A program made the position numbers and the translations under genes. A DNA stretch of 64,000 nucleotides from Astropecten irregularis (Eukaryota; Echinodermata; Asteroidea; Paxillosida; Astropectinidae). The DNA lies in assembly GCA_963971285.1 (NCBI GenBank), contig OZ020261.1, positions 5,893,983 through 5,957,982 of the forward strand. Reading direction: 5' to 3'. Below the pieces are notes generated by a model. It made no database searches. It was not told where the DNA came from and saw only the letters and a list, made by a program, of their open reading frames with translations. Below are positions 44,172 through 54,457 of this stretch, piece after piece (the first letter of the stretch is position 1; every line of letters starts with the position of its first letter).

Positions 44172-45177
44172 CTGGTCTGTAGGTAAAGTCATAATGTGCC
44201 ACCATCATGTGACGTGGCATCACAGAATGAGTGGAAAGTCACCAGGTGTCATCAGCCTGTACAACTATTCTAAGGCAACATTCTGGTATGTAGGTAAAGT
44301 CAGAATGTGCCACCATCGTGTGATATGGCATCACAGAATGAGTGGAAAGTCACCAGGGGCCAATTTCACGGCGCTGCTTAAGCAGTAAGCAAATTCTCGT
44401 GCTTAGCATAGCAGAAAAATTTGCTAAGGCGCAAGCGTATTTCACGGCGACCGTTACGCGCCTGCTATGTTTAGCACAGGAAATTTATGCGCGCGCATCT
44501 TATAACGTCGTTTTAGTGCAACTTTTGGTCGTTATCGTCTGCTACGTGAGATTCTCAGTGAGAGTCGTCTGCTATCACATCACCGTGACAATAATGGCCA
44601 TGCCAATGAAGAAATCAAACACAAATCCTCGCTGTTTTCATCGGCGATAGATATATTGCTTTGGCCACAAAATACGTATTAGACATCATGTAATGTCCTC
44701 CCAAAGGTTCAAAGCTGACAAACGTAAATTTGCAGCTAATTGAGGGAGAGGTAGGAAGGCTGTAAATGCATGAATCTGAAATTGTCTTAGTTGTTAACAT
44801 AGGACGAATAACTATACCCTATTTGACTTATGGCCTACGTCGACCTCTGAAATATTCCCAATTATACATATTATAATTTATTACATTTTAATAGGCGGTT
44901 TCATCTTCGTTGGGCCGAAGTGGAATAAACGATTTCCTTTATATGATTAGGGCGCCACTTTTTATAACTTTGGTTCTCATTTCTTGTTCACCTTGAGGGA
45001 GGGTCGGTCGGTTGAAAAAAGAAAGAAAAGTTTGGTGGAAAAAAAACCTGGCTGAATACACAAAAACCTAAAGAAAATGATGTTCATTGTATTCACTGTA
45101 ATCGCGTTTGAATATTGTTGTATTATTTCAGTGATACAAAGTATAAAATTGTAGGCCTATTGGCAAAAAAAAAAAAG

Positions 45178-45228
45178 AATTCCCAGAATTTTTGGAGAAA
45201 AATTTTGTCTCCAGAAATTCTGGGAATT
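45178..45228. repeat. Hairpin inside the 2.28-kb element
   Basis: aattcccagaatttttggaga pairs with tctccagaaattctgggaatt across a 9-base AT loop. An A run (45165-45176) precedes it. gggtcggtcgg words flank it at about 45003 and 45288, which suggests a separate small insertion between about 44990 and 45310. Confidence 0.75.
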
Positions 45229-46317
45229 GTTATTATTATTATTTTTTTTATATTATGCCATTCTGACAGGGTCGGCGCCCAAAATATGGGTCGGTCGGAA
45301 ATGAGACGCCCTTATTTTAAATTTTGGTTAAATGAAGTTCCAGTAATGGAAGTTCTATCTTTTTTCTTTCACACTCGGTGCGGTACTGTCAGTGTTTGTT
45401 TGTAAACATTATGCGGTGTTTGGGTCGAATAACGGTGACCTATGTTCGACCCATAGAAAAAATTGATACAATGTATCAATTTGATACAAACATAATTGTG
45501 TGCATGTACTGTATGCAGTTCATTTTTTTGCTTCACTACTGCTGCAGTCTAGTCACTTTTGCATGAAGTAATTGAGCTCGACATGACTTGTCCACCGTGA
45601 GATTTTATTTCTACGTTTGTACACATTGTACATATAGGCCTATAATGTTATTATAATTATTTTGACTCCTGTCCGTCCATGTACTTTTCCAACTAGGCCT
45701 AACTACAAACAACAAGTGCTGCTGTTGATTGTATCGTGAGTAAAATGTAAAAAGTTTAACGTTAGATAGGCCTAACAGATAAAAAAAAATCCAAAATTGG
45801 AAAAAAGTTCATAGGCCTATAATTTCCTTGCCGGGAGCCAACGCCAGCGTGCCCAAGTTACAAAGTTTTTAAAGAAATGAACGATAAGGCTAGGCCTAAT
45901 TTGCTTTATTCTTGTCATTACCAGTCACTCAGTTAAATGGAAACCCTGTTTTCCTCAGCGCTTCCACATCTTGGACTTGGGGATCGGGGAAAATGATTTG
46001 TTTTCGGTCATTGCCGATCAATTGGATCATAGTGATGGCCTTCACGGTTCTACTTCTATCAATAGTCCTCTATGCCGTGGATACACGGAAGGACTATTCT
46101 TATAAAGTTATGGTCTGTGTCCCTAGAAAGGCCTAATAATATTAATAGTAATACCACAATATTGCAAAATAGGAAAGTAGTACTAACAAGTTAGTACTAA
46201 CAGTTAGAAGTAGTACTTTTTAGTAGTAGGCCTAACGTTAGGCTATAGGGTGCAAAGCCGGCCATGCAACGTACGTTGGGTCTGTGAATTCCGGATAACA
46301 TTACGGCCACTTTTTAC

Positions 46318-46434
46318 TCAAACATGCCCACATTTTCCTCTCTGTAAACACCTCAACGGGTTTTCCCGATCACGGAATATTTGTCGTGGGAGATTTCGAC
46401 GTCGTTCACGTCGTTTTATACGTCCAAATACCAT
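46318..46434 (-). pseudogene. PIF/Harbinger transposase N-terminal remnant
   Basis: From an ATG at 46434 the frame reads basic residues then RRNLPRQIFRDRENPL. The arginine-rich run followed by an F-R-D-R-x-N-P-L motif is what I know from the N-terminus of Harbinger/HARBI1-like transposases. After NPL this frame drifts to a stop at 46318. A neighbouring frame carries EVFTERKMWACL, which fits the expected continuation, so a frameshift is likely. No catalytic DDE region is visible elsewhere in the element. The family call rests on motif memory and on the 3-bp target duplications of the related elements. Confidence 0.5.
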
Positions 46435-47235
46435 ATTTACATTGTGTTTTTTTTTACGCGACGAACCAAGATGGCGGATCTTAGCACAAAATACCACCAC
46501 TTAGCATGCCAAAAGGCTTGCTAAGTGCTTTAAGCAAAAAACGTCTGCTTACGGTCGCCGTGAAATGGAAAATTTGCTAAGGGGCGGTCGGTTAGCAAAA
46601 AACGCGTGCTTAGCAGCGCCGTGAAATTGGCCCCTGGTGTCATCAGCCTGTCCAGCTATTCAAAGGCAACATTCTGTTCTGTAGGTAAAGTCAGAATGTG
46701 CCACCATCTTGTGACGTGGCATCACAGAATGAGTGGAAAGTCACCAGGTGTCATCAGCCTGTACAACTATTCTAAGGCAACATTCTGGTATGTAGGTAAA
46801 GTCAGAATGTGCCACCATCATGTGATATGGCATCACAGAATGAGTGGAAAGTCACCAGGTGTCATCAGCCTGTCCAGCTATTCAAAGGCAACATTCTGTT
46901 CTGTAGGTAAAGTCAGAATGTGCCACCATCATGTGACGTGGCATCACAGAATGAGTGGAAAGTCACCAGGTGTCATCAGCCTGTCCAGCTATTCAAAGGC
47001 AACATTCTGGTATGTAGGTAAATTCAGAATGTGCCACCATCATGTGACGTGGCATGACAGAATGAGTGGAAAGTCACCAGGTGTCATCAGCCTGTCCAGC
47101 TATTCAAAGGCAAAATTCTGGTCTGTAGGTAAAGTCAGAATGTGCCACCATCATGTGACGTGGCATCACAGAATGAGTGAAAAGTCACCAGGTGTCATCA
47201 GCCTGTCCAGCTTTTCAAATGCAACATTCTAGTCT

Positions 47236-48475
47236 GTAGATAAAGCCAGAATGTACCTATGATTTATTTGGATTTTATATCATGGCCAGAATTTTCTACC
47301 CATTTCGCGATCTGGCTTAATCGCAAGCCAAGCCTTCCCATGAAAATGAGAGACTCTAAACCGTTGAGGTAAAGTGGCCATAAATCTCCATCATCTGATT
47401 GTTCATTTAGACTTGCCCCCATGGCTAATGGGCCGTAGGTGCCTTTTATGTGTTTACCAGTATGTGTGGTGGAGACTATGATTATCAATCACTGCTAAAA
47501 CATTGATCGTGTGCTGATCAACGTGATGCATGATTTAACACAGGTTACGATTGCACATTAAAACGCTATAATATCAACATAATGTGATCTGCGATCCTGA
47601 AAAAAAACGCACATTTCAGATTTACTTTTTCGAAACGTACACTCGGAAAGTTTCATGACACAAAGCTTATCTGGATTGTAATTGTACGTGATTTTAAAGG
47701 CCGTATTGGATATATAAAGAAGCAAATTTAAATACTTAAATGTTTACAATGTGATATCTCCGTTTCAGAATTAGACCAACGTTTCGAAACGTTTGTTCGG
47801 GTAGTCATGCAGTTATTTGATCAATATCCGAACTGTGTTGTCTCGTTGGCAAATGTGTAAAACTAAGTTATAAAAACAAATGCTCGGGGGGGATAAATTT
47901 ATTCTAGCAAAGATTTTAATTAAATTTCGTCATCATTTTGGGGATCTTTATGGAAGCAAAGTTAACCGACATAAATTAACCTCAACCCACGCTACACGGG
48001 ACAACACTACCCGCTCCTTGCAAAAAGTAAACACAACAGGGAAACGAACTGCACGGAAACCAGGCAAGCGAACACCGTCATTGCTGCACGCATTCGCAAA
48101 CCGATGGAAGATAATCATGTTCCGATTTTTATTGGAGAAGAAAAAAATACAGGAGGACATTAGGTAAAAGGAGGTAAAAGAAAATCTACAAAAATCTTTC
48201 TAACTTCGATCGAGTGAGAAGCTGCCCAAGGGCGATCAGGTCGATGTGATTAAACTGCTCAGTTGGAGGAATGAAGTATTTTTCTTTTTCTTACTTTGCT
48301 CTCACCAAGTCCAAGTTGGTCATTGGATGGAAGGACACGCACGTTCAGTGGGCCATATCGCTTGGGCCATCGCGTACACATACAGGAGGCAAGTACTTGA
48401 ACCCAGCGCGTATAGGACACTGCACTGCACGGGCACTGTACTTAAATTAACTCGATAAGGACCAGGGGCCAATTT
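47236..48475. other. No gene recognised
   Basis: After the satellite, unique-looking A+T-rich sequence. A 95-codon ORF at 47880-48167 ends in a basic run (NRWKIIMFRFLLEKKKIQED). Its antisense is also open, and I cannot support it as a gene. Confidence 0.35.
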
Positions 48476-48696
48476 CATAGAGCTGCTTAAGCACCACAAT
48501 TTTGCTTAAGCACCAAACACCTTGATAAATAATAAGCATGGCAGCCCAAACTCCTTTGCTCAGCCAAATAATGGCCGAATGCAAGTCAAGAGCAAAAACA
48601 TCACATGAACATTTGATTGGCAATCCTGTTTGACCAAGGAAGACTTTTCAAGCTGAAGCAAATTTTGTGCTGAAGCAGCTCTATGAAATTGGCCCC
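48476..48696. mobile_element. Family F MITE with CAG target duplication
   Basis: Ends gggccaatttcatagagctg and cagctctatgaaattggccc, flanked by CAG at 48473-48475 and, after one extra C, CAG at 48697-48699. The inner words gcttaagcacc are preserved on the left and changed to ctgaagca on the right. Confidence 0.86.
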
Positions 48697-49153
48697 CAGG
48701 AATGGCCTCGAATCAAAATATGTTTTAGTAATGGTACAGTAGATAACCTTATAGCAAAACAGTTCAGAAGAAATTTAGCAAAGCCATATGCACCATGAAC
48801 CAATCTTCTTAAACAATATAATGTATCAGAGAGAACACAAATGTTGTTGTTCTTCTTTAGTTTTCAATATTCCTCGCAAAATTATTAGCCTTTTTTCAAG
48901 GTTAAAGCACTTCCAAGCACACCTACGTGTAAGTACGAAGAGCAACTGAATTTTTCACAAATTCCACATCATAGGCTTGTTTCATGCAAATCCAATTTGC
49001 CTATTATAATATTAATGAGTATTTATCCAGTGAAAAAAGACATTATGACAAGCCCACATCAACAAATTACATCAAAGGTATTCATTATTTTGCATGCTGC
49101 TATTCCCAACCAGTTTGAATGATGTTTATGGAAATACAACAGGAATAGAGTCG
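48697..49153. other. No gene recognised
   Basis: A+T-rich with no supported feature. Confidence 0.4.
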
Positions 49154-49386
49154 ATGGGCGTTTACGAAACGGAGGCTCAGGCTCAGGCTCCATTTCGTGA
49201 TTCCATTATAACACAACGGGCATCAAAATAGAGACTTTTGGCTGCGGTTCGGAAGTAGATCCTCTGGTTTGAAAAGGAAGACAGAGCTTCAGCTTCAATG
49301 AAACACCACGAGCTATATTTTCAGTATATGGATGTCAGAGCTAGAGTCTAAGCCTGAGTCTGAGCCTGAGCCAGAGCCTAAGCCTC
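49154..49386 (+). mobile_element. Family K element, short arrays
   Basis: Left edge atgggcgtttacgaaacgga then only two to three GGCTCA units. The core follows (ccatttcgtgattccat, ggttcggaagtagatcc, cttcagcttcaatgaaac, ttcagtatatggatgtcag), then a short CCTGAG/CCTAAG array ending near cctcaacatggga. This copy shows that a long array is not needed to define the element. Confidence 0.83.
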
Positions 49387-50310
49387 AACATGGGATTAAA
49401 AGAACATTCTCAGGTCTCTGCTGCCACCAATAGTTTCAGGGCGCATATCTCCATCTCGCCTCCTTGTCCCCAGGGTAATCAGCCCATGCAAGTCCGGTTG
49501 TACGTCAACTATAAACTGTTTGGTTAACACACAGCAGCGGTGCTAACAACCTCGCGCTGGCGTTAATACTCAGTGCGATTAGGCGTACGGGGTTTTTGTC
49601 CCGCACCTTTGGGAGAGAGACGGCCGACAGATGAGAAAGAATGGCTTCGGGTGGACAGGCGCCAAATCAGGGCGAGCGAGAATTAAAAACAAAATAAAAA
49701 CCTCTCTTCAGAAATGACCGTAGCCCCGGGCGGTCATTCACACGTATTTGAATCGAAAGGGAGGATAAACAGAATTTGGAATTATAACCACAATCAAATC
49801 GAGACCCGTATTCCCTCATGGTGGCTAAGGCAACTAGAGAGGGCGCTTCGAATCACTAGAGGAACAGGACCGATTTTGGTCAAAACAGAGCATCAATCAT
49901 GAGCGTGTGATGTACAAAGAATGCCGCAATTAACCGGATTTTGAGAACGCAGCTACGATGTGTTACATTAATTAGAACCAATTGGCTAATTACTCCCAAG
50001 AGAAGGATAGGGTATAACTCCTGGGATTTCGTTGGTATATAATGACGTACATTTGTCACGTGAAATTCCGTGACAGCTGTTTCGTGGACTCGCTTAAGCG
50101 ATTGACACCCTTCGCTAATTGGATTAATTAAGCAAACGGACCAGACACTGGCCATCTTGATTTCCCTTGGACAAACTTAGTCTCTTTAGATGCTGCGGTC
50201 CACTTCGCCTGTTATGATGACACTCTCCCAAGAGGGAGTTCTCCCTAGCATTTCTGAACACACAGAAGAAAGAAGTGGTCATTGGCGATGTCCGATTTTG
50301 CTCAAAGGTC
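49387..50310. other. No gene recognised
   Basis: GC-richer at 49440-49660. ORFs at 49714-49902 (+) and 49880-50155 (-) have no motif. Not repeated in the window. Confidence 0.35.
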
Positions 50311-50481
50311 AATACGAGCGATTCTTAATAGTGCACATCAAAGAGTTTACAAGGCGTTAGCCAATCAGAATGAATCTGTCGACCATTTCCAAATGTGCAT
50401 TTTGTCGACAAATTCGGAGCATTGTGATTGGCCAACGCATTGCAAACTCTTGAGGGCGTACTATTTGGACTCGCCCGTATT
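50311..50481. mobile_element. Family J inverted-repeat element
   Basis: Ends aatacgagcgattcttaatag and tttggactcgcccgtatt. Inner arms are aaagagtttacaaggcgttag facing acgcattgcaaactcttgag, and tagccaatcag facing gtgattggcca. About 171 bp. Confidence 0.82.
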
Positions 50482-50828
50482 CGATGTGTTTTGTGTATGA
50501 CTTCCCGTTTAGGTCCTATTACACCATATCTCGAAGAAAAATTTGAAAAAGATTTTCACTAGCACAATGTGCGCCACCGTTTTCAAACCGGAACGCGCTG
50601 TTCGCCAAACATGAACACATCGTTTGCCTAACATAGCTAACGGTGTAGAAGAGGTGTTTTCTGAAGTTGTCTAACTACATTGTATGGAACGCAATACGCA
50701 ACACATTCGCCTTTTGTTGCGTGTGCGTTCCACTTCAAAATCCAAGCGTAACGCAAACGTCGCGAACACATTATTGTATGTTCGCGCAAGCGGAACGCAC
50801 CCCTGGATGCGTTCAATACATATCATAA
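50482..50828. other. Unassigned, with inverted cgcaac/gttgcg and ggaacgc words
   Basis: At 50590-50810 the words ggaacgc, gtgcgttcc, cgcaacac and gttgcgtg occur in both orientations, suggesting a decayed inverted-repeat element (aaccggaacgcgctgttcgcc ... gcaagcggaacgcacccc). No second copy is available, so I leave it unnamed. Confidence 0.35.
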
Positions 50829-51200
50829 CCTGAATAGCCTATCACAAATCAAAATGTTTATCAAAAACAGTTAGCCTACGCAATTTTTATAATCCTGGAT
50901 CGAGTACGTGCGGTTTCCGGACTCACTACCGACAGACTTACAGACGCTGTTCGGGTCAGCTTTTCAATCAGTGCCCACTATGGTCATCTAGTGTTGACGC
51001 ACATACGTGGTGACCTACGGACCGACCAGTACAATAACCTATACATATCACCAATCAAAAATAGGTTTGCCGGCCTAGTTATTAAAAGTCACGATGGAGA
51101 CCGTGCGTTTTCCGGAACCACGATCAAGAGACTTACAGACGCTTGTCATGTCAGACTTTCAATCAGTGACGTACTATGGTTATAAGTGTTTACAGACATC
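50829..51200 (+). repeat. Two-unit tandem duplication, about 200-bp period
   Basis: Ordered matches between the halves are atcaaaat, gttagcctacgcaa versus gccggcctagtta, gtgcggtttccgga versus gtgcgttttccgga, gacttacagacgct (50935 and 51130), ctttcaatcagtg and actatggt. The period is 195-206 bp. The ORF at 50991-51185 lies across the second unit. It could be a small old satellite. Confidence 0.75.
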
Positions 51201-51292
51201 CATGTTGACCTACGGCCCGTCCAACGAGCGGACTATTCCCTGTAGTGATTGATGGATATTTCCGAAATCGGTTTCCAGTACTGTCCCGTTCT

Positions 51293-51311
51293 CCCCCCCC
51301 CCCCCCCCCCC
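51293..51311. repeat. Poly(C) tract of 19
   Basis: An uninterrupted run of C. Length may be unreliable in sequencing. Confidence 0.95.
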
Positions 51312-51368
51312 TTGCCTCTTTCTAAAGGTCATTCAAAAGTAGATCGTTTCTAAAAATGTACAATTTTA

Positions 51369-51720
51369 TTAAAGGTAAAGTACAGGATTTGTAACATACC
51401 CAAACAGAAACATTAACAGATTTACGTGTAACTTTCAGGATATGAAGATGGTGCTGGTAGAAACATACCGTTTAAATACTCCTGCCTGAATTGTTGTGTT
51501 TATCCTGAGATAAGTAAAACAAAGACCGAAAACAGTCTTCGTGGGAAGATCAAAGCCATTCGTTATGTTTGTTTTTAATGAGTCGAGTTTGCGCTGTTTT
51601 CCTGTGACTTAGATGTCTGATTGAGCTCAAATGTTCAAAGGTTTATTATCTCGTGCACAAATTGGATCAGACTAAATGTGTGAGTACAGTGACCTTTACA
51701 CATCATGTATGATGTGTAAG
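51369..51720 (-). mobile_element. Family B MITE, reverse copy
   Basis: Starts ttaaaggtaaagtacaggat, then the A/B-shared module (ggatatgaagatggtgctgg, aaacataccgtttaa, taagtaaaacaaagaccgaaa) and the B-specific module (gatgtctgattgagctcaaa, tggatcagacta, gtgacctttacacatcatg). The right terminus is eroded. Confidence 0.82.
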
Positions 51721-52518
51721 GTAAGGCAAATAAAATTCAATTGTGATTTTAAAATGGTTGTGCGTGGTAGGGAAAATGTTAGGAATGAAGAACGAAGACG
51801 ATTGAAATGACGAGTGACATTCGACACAAAATATCACACAGGTCTGTGGGCATTTGTTCAGCTCCAGCAGAAAAACACTCCCTTACATGTCACTAAAACG
51901 GTTATTTCATCACTAACAGCAAGACTGAAGAATGCAAAAATTTAACATTTCTTTCACTTTAACGAGTTAGCTCACAGTTTCATTTTATAAACAAATCTCT
52001 TCTTAATTGGCCCTTTTATGGTACGTACTCGGAGGGGCAATTTCAAGAAAACGAAATTGATTCGGAAAATAATGTTCAAATCTCTTGAGCATGGAATGTA
52101 AAAACAAAGCTGAGGTTGAACATATTGTGGGGTATGTTTGGGAAGTGTTTTGATATCCCATGCAATACTGCATGGGCGCGGTTTCAAATGCAAGGGACGC
52201 CTCCATTGGAACATAGAGCATTCCTAGCAAGCGCCGGTCATGTTTCTCAGCAATGCTACAGGCAATCAATGACTTACGCAGTCACAGAGAAAACCCCTGC
52301 GTCCTGAACTGGAAGAAAAAAATAATATCTGCAGGAACCGACATCACAGTTGATTTCCAAAAAGTGCACTTATCTGCACTCTCTGCGCACAGTCCACATG
52401 ATAACATCAGTCTATAAATACAGAGAAATCAAGCGCCAAATGCATTGGTATTTGATCGCCGCAGGGCGACTAATATCATGATTAAGTCGCGTGTTTAAAT
52501 AATATAATAATATAATAT
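51721..52518. other. No gene recognised
   Basis: Overlapping minus-strand ORFs (51972-52214, 52003-52269) and plus 52116-52307 have no domain. Unique-looking. Confidence 0.35.
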
Positions 52519-52923
52519 TTGGAAGTAAAATTGAGAAATAATGTTTCCCGTGCTGAAAAAGCGACTGGTTTCAGGTGTGGACGAAGCATGGGCACCGTCG
52601 GTGCAGACGAGTTACTCGAGCGCGCGGAAAGCGAACTCGTGTCGGGACTTAGGCGACGCTTCGGTGCAATTGGCGGGAAATTTAATATTGATTGTAAAAG
52701 GAAAGGCTTTGACGTCACAATTCGTCGCCTTGAAATTAGTGTGCACAATGCGACCGGTGCTGGATTTGTTTTTTTTTTTGCAGGTGATAAAAAGAATTCC
52801 AATGGATTGACTTCCCCATCACGCGATTCGTTTCACGCCGTACGGATAGCTTCAAGGCAAATTATGACAAACATTTCTCTTACTCAAAAATTGAATCGGA
52901 CGGGGGCAATTTCAGAAGTATAG
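52519..52923 (+). other. Weak exon-like frame in a GC-richer patch
   Basis: A 134-codon frame with ELLERAESELVSGLRRRFGAIGG and KGFDVTIRRLEISV segments that read like protein. Two other frames are open over the same DNA, including 89 codons from 52541, so support is weak. The sequence tttttttttgcag at 52770-52782 is a strong-looking splice acceptor followed by gtgataaaaag. A TGACGTCA site at 52720-52727 is CRE-like. I recognise no family. Confidence 0.2.
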
Positions 52924-53188
52924 GAAAACAGAATAAAGAAAATTTGCATTTTTCTGCAAGTTAATTACGAAAACTGAACTCCACAGTTTATCTATCTATC
53001 AGAGCTGGCATTTAGATTTCCAATGGTGAACATTAAAATTTAAACCTCGATTGCTCAAAACCAATCTTTGTCTGATTTAATCGTTCAACTTTGAAGTTGT
53101 GAGCGTCCACGTGACAAAAAAAAAAAGAATCCTAAAGAACGCAATTATAGAAAAGCTAAATGATATAATGTGTAGGTAACATTTTGCA
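52924..53188. other. No gene recognised
   Basis: A+T-rich interval with an A12 run at about 53117. Confidence 0.35.
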
Positions 53189-53462
53189 ATATTCGGGCGA
53201 TTCCAAATAGTGCGCCAGCAGGAGGTTGCAAAACGTTGACCAATCACAATGCACGGAATGTTTCGACCCAATACACGGGTTTACACCATGGCGGCCATCT
53301 TAGATTGTGATCGCAACTTCAAAACGAGGCACTTCCACGCATGCGCACTTTTCGAAGTGTAAACCCGTGTATGCGCGTCTGGAAAGGGACGACAGATTAT
53401 GTGCATTGTGATTGGCCAACGCATTGCAAACTCTTGGTGGCGCACTATCTGGAATTACCCGC
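53189..53462. mobile_element. Family J element split by family I
   Basis: Left half atattcgggcgattccaaat ... gttgaccaatcacaatgcac, right half gtgcattgtgattggccaac ... aactcttggtggcgcact ... ggaattacccgc. Together they make one J element. The insertion at 53272-53372 separates them, so family I was active after this J copy landed. Confidence 0.88.
53272..53372. mobile_element. Family I element nested in J, TA flanks
   Basis: TA|cacgggtttacaccat on the left and gaagtgtaaacccgtg|TA on the right: inverted ends and a TA duplication of Tc1/mariner type. The interior has ggcggccatcttag, gatcgcaacttcaaaacgag and catgcgcacttttcgaag. About 97 bp, non-coding. Two diverged copies form an inverted pair at 59966-60160. 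Confidence 0.85.
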
Positions 53463-53740
53463 ACTATCATCATTTGTTACATCAGCCAACCAAATTCTGA
53501 CTGCATGAAAGTTGAGTTAAAATATATGACAATCAAAATTAAGCAAGACAAAACAGAGCAGGTAGAACGTTTCCCACATACAACATCCAAACAAGACTAA
53601 GTTGGGAAAGACCTTTTCCAAAAGTCACTTCCAAAGACTAAAGATTTCCCATTTTTGGCATTTTAAAGGTGTTAAAAATCACTCATCAATTAATTCGTAA
53701 AAGGTCACTCAAGGTAAGGTCTAAAGTTGGTCTAATGTGG
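53463..53740. other. No gene recognised
   Basis: The phrases aatcactcatcaattaattcg and cactcaaggtaaggtctaaag (53680-53725) reappear, changed, at 54480-54535, so the SINE/P block between them lies between related sequences. Confidence 0.4.
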
Positions 53741-54085
53741 AGTGCTGTGGCCTAGTGGTCCGGAGTTTTGATCTCAAAGTCTTGTGGTCAATCTACAGAT
53801 TGTGGGTTCGAATCCAGCCATGGGTTAGTGGTGCTTGCGTCCTTGGACAAGACGCTTTGTCACATATTGCTTCTCTTCACCCAGGAGTAAATGGGTACCT
53901 GTGAGGGTAGTGATGGCTTTGTGTGCATAATAAGCCTTCGTGCGCTTTAAAGTAGCCGGGGCTGTATACTGCTGAGATTGTTTCAGGAATGTAAATGGGC
54001 CCGATGACCAGGGATACTAATAGTGTACGCGCATAGAGATTTGCCCCGCAATGTGTTATGCGCTCTATAAAAAGTGTTGATTATT
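53741..54085 (+). mobile_element. tRNA-derived SINE (type V), full copy
   Basis: Head with A box (tggcctagtgg) and B box (gggttcgaatcc). Body ttgcgtccttggacaagacg, attgcttctcttcacccagg, taaatgggtacctgtgaggg. Tail gttatgcgctctataaaaag. It matches 21667-22001 along its length. An extra 20 bases between the boxes (tcaaagtcttg) distinguish the copies. Confidence 0.9.
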
Positions 54086-54159
54086 TTTCTTAATTACATA
54101 ATAGGGAGACAGGTTAGCATCTGAAAGTTACCATTTGGGAGACACCGGTCAATACTGGG

Positions 54160-54350
54160 AGACATTTTGTTGTCTCCCCAAAAAATTTTCTACATCTTAA
54201 AGATATATTTTTATTGTCCATATTTTGATAGAAGACAGAGAACGCTCTCAATATGAACATATTTCAATTTCAAGTTCATTGGTTTGGAGGATGTTTAGAA
54301 AAAGATAAGTAAAGTCGTGTGCACGTCCCTATGGGAATGTCTCCCTAAGT
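54160..54350 (+). repeat. Family P, single arm
   Basis: gtccatattttgatagaag, acagagaacgctctcaatatg, tttcaagttcattggtttgg and gtgtgcacgtccctatggg match, in order, one arm of 171-320. The opposite arm is missing. It follows the SINE tail by about 75 bp. Confidence 0.75.
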
Positions 54351-54421
54351 ACCAATTATCGGTAATGTCTCCCTTAGTACCCATTATCGGTAATGTCTCC
54401 CTAAGTACCCATTATCGGTAA

Positions 54422-54423
<2 letters not shown>
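54345..54423 (+). repeat. 28-bp tandem repeat, three units
   Basis: The unit tctccctaagtacccattatcggtaatg occurs nearly unchanged three times. It contains the gtctccctaa word found at the margin of the family P copy at 498-585. Confidence 0.85.
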
Positions 54424-54424
<1 letters not shown>

Positions 54425-54456
<32 letters not shown>

Positions 54457-54457
54457 T
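54425..54457. repeat. (ATT)n microsatellite
   Basis: About eleven ATT units immediately after the 28-bp repeat. Confidence 0.95.

Larger units (their letters stand above)
44357..46633 (-). mobile_element. 2.28-kb PIF/Harbinger-like element splitting the satellite
   Basis: Ends gggccaatttcacggcgctg and cagcgccgtgaaattggccc are inverted, with inner gcttaagcag/cgtgcttagcag words. The ends extend inward with further inverted blocks (tttcacggcgaccgttac near 44451 facing tacggtcgccgtgaaat near 46550). Flanks are CAG on the left and CTG on the right, where intact units have CAG, so a 3-bp duplication has one changed base. A transposase-like fragment lies near the right end on the minus strand (46318-46434). 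The rest has no long ORF, so the element is probably defective. It is the longest relative of the short F copies. Confidence 0.8.
43945..47235 (+). repeat. 111-bp satellite array, interrupted by two transposons
   Basis: The unit carries ggtgtcatcagcctgtccag, tattcaaaggcaacattctg, gtaggtaaagtcagaatgtg, ccaccatcatgtgacgtggc and atcacagaatgagtggaaag. Unit starts at 46636, 46747, 46858, 46969, 47080 and 47191 are all exactly 111 bp apart. About two more units lie at 43945-44356. The array is split by a C element (44011-44171) and a 2.28-kb element (44357-46633). As 111 is divisible by three, the right part keeps one frame open for 208 codons (46606-47232), a 37-residue repeat with GKSPGVISLSSYSKATF. 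I read that as satellite, not protein. Confidence 0.92.

Noticed and set aside
44357-46633. A new autonomous transposon or gene cassette
   Set aside because: Apart from the short transposase-like N-terminal piece, no ORF of useful length is present, so I treat it as defective.
46606-47232. A 208-codon ORF with a 37-residue repeat as a possible repeat protein
   Set aside because: It is explained by the 111-bp satellite period. Its start lies within a transposon end and the reverse array has in-frame stops.
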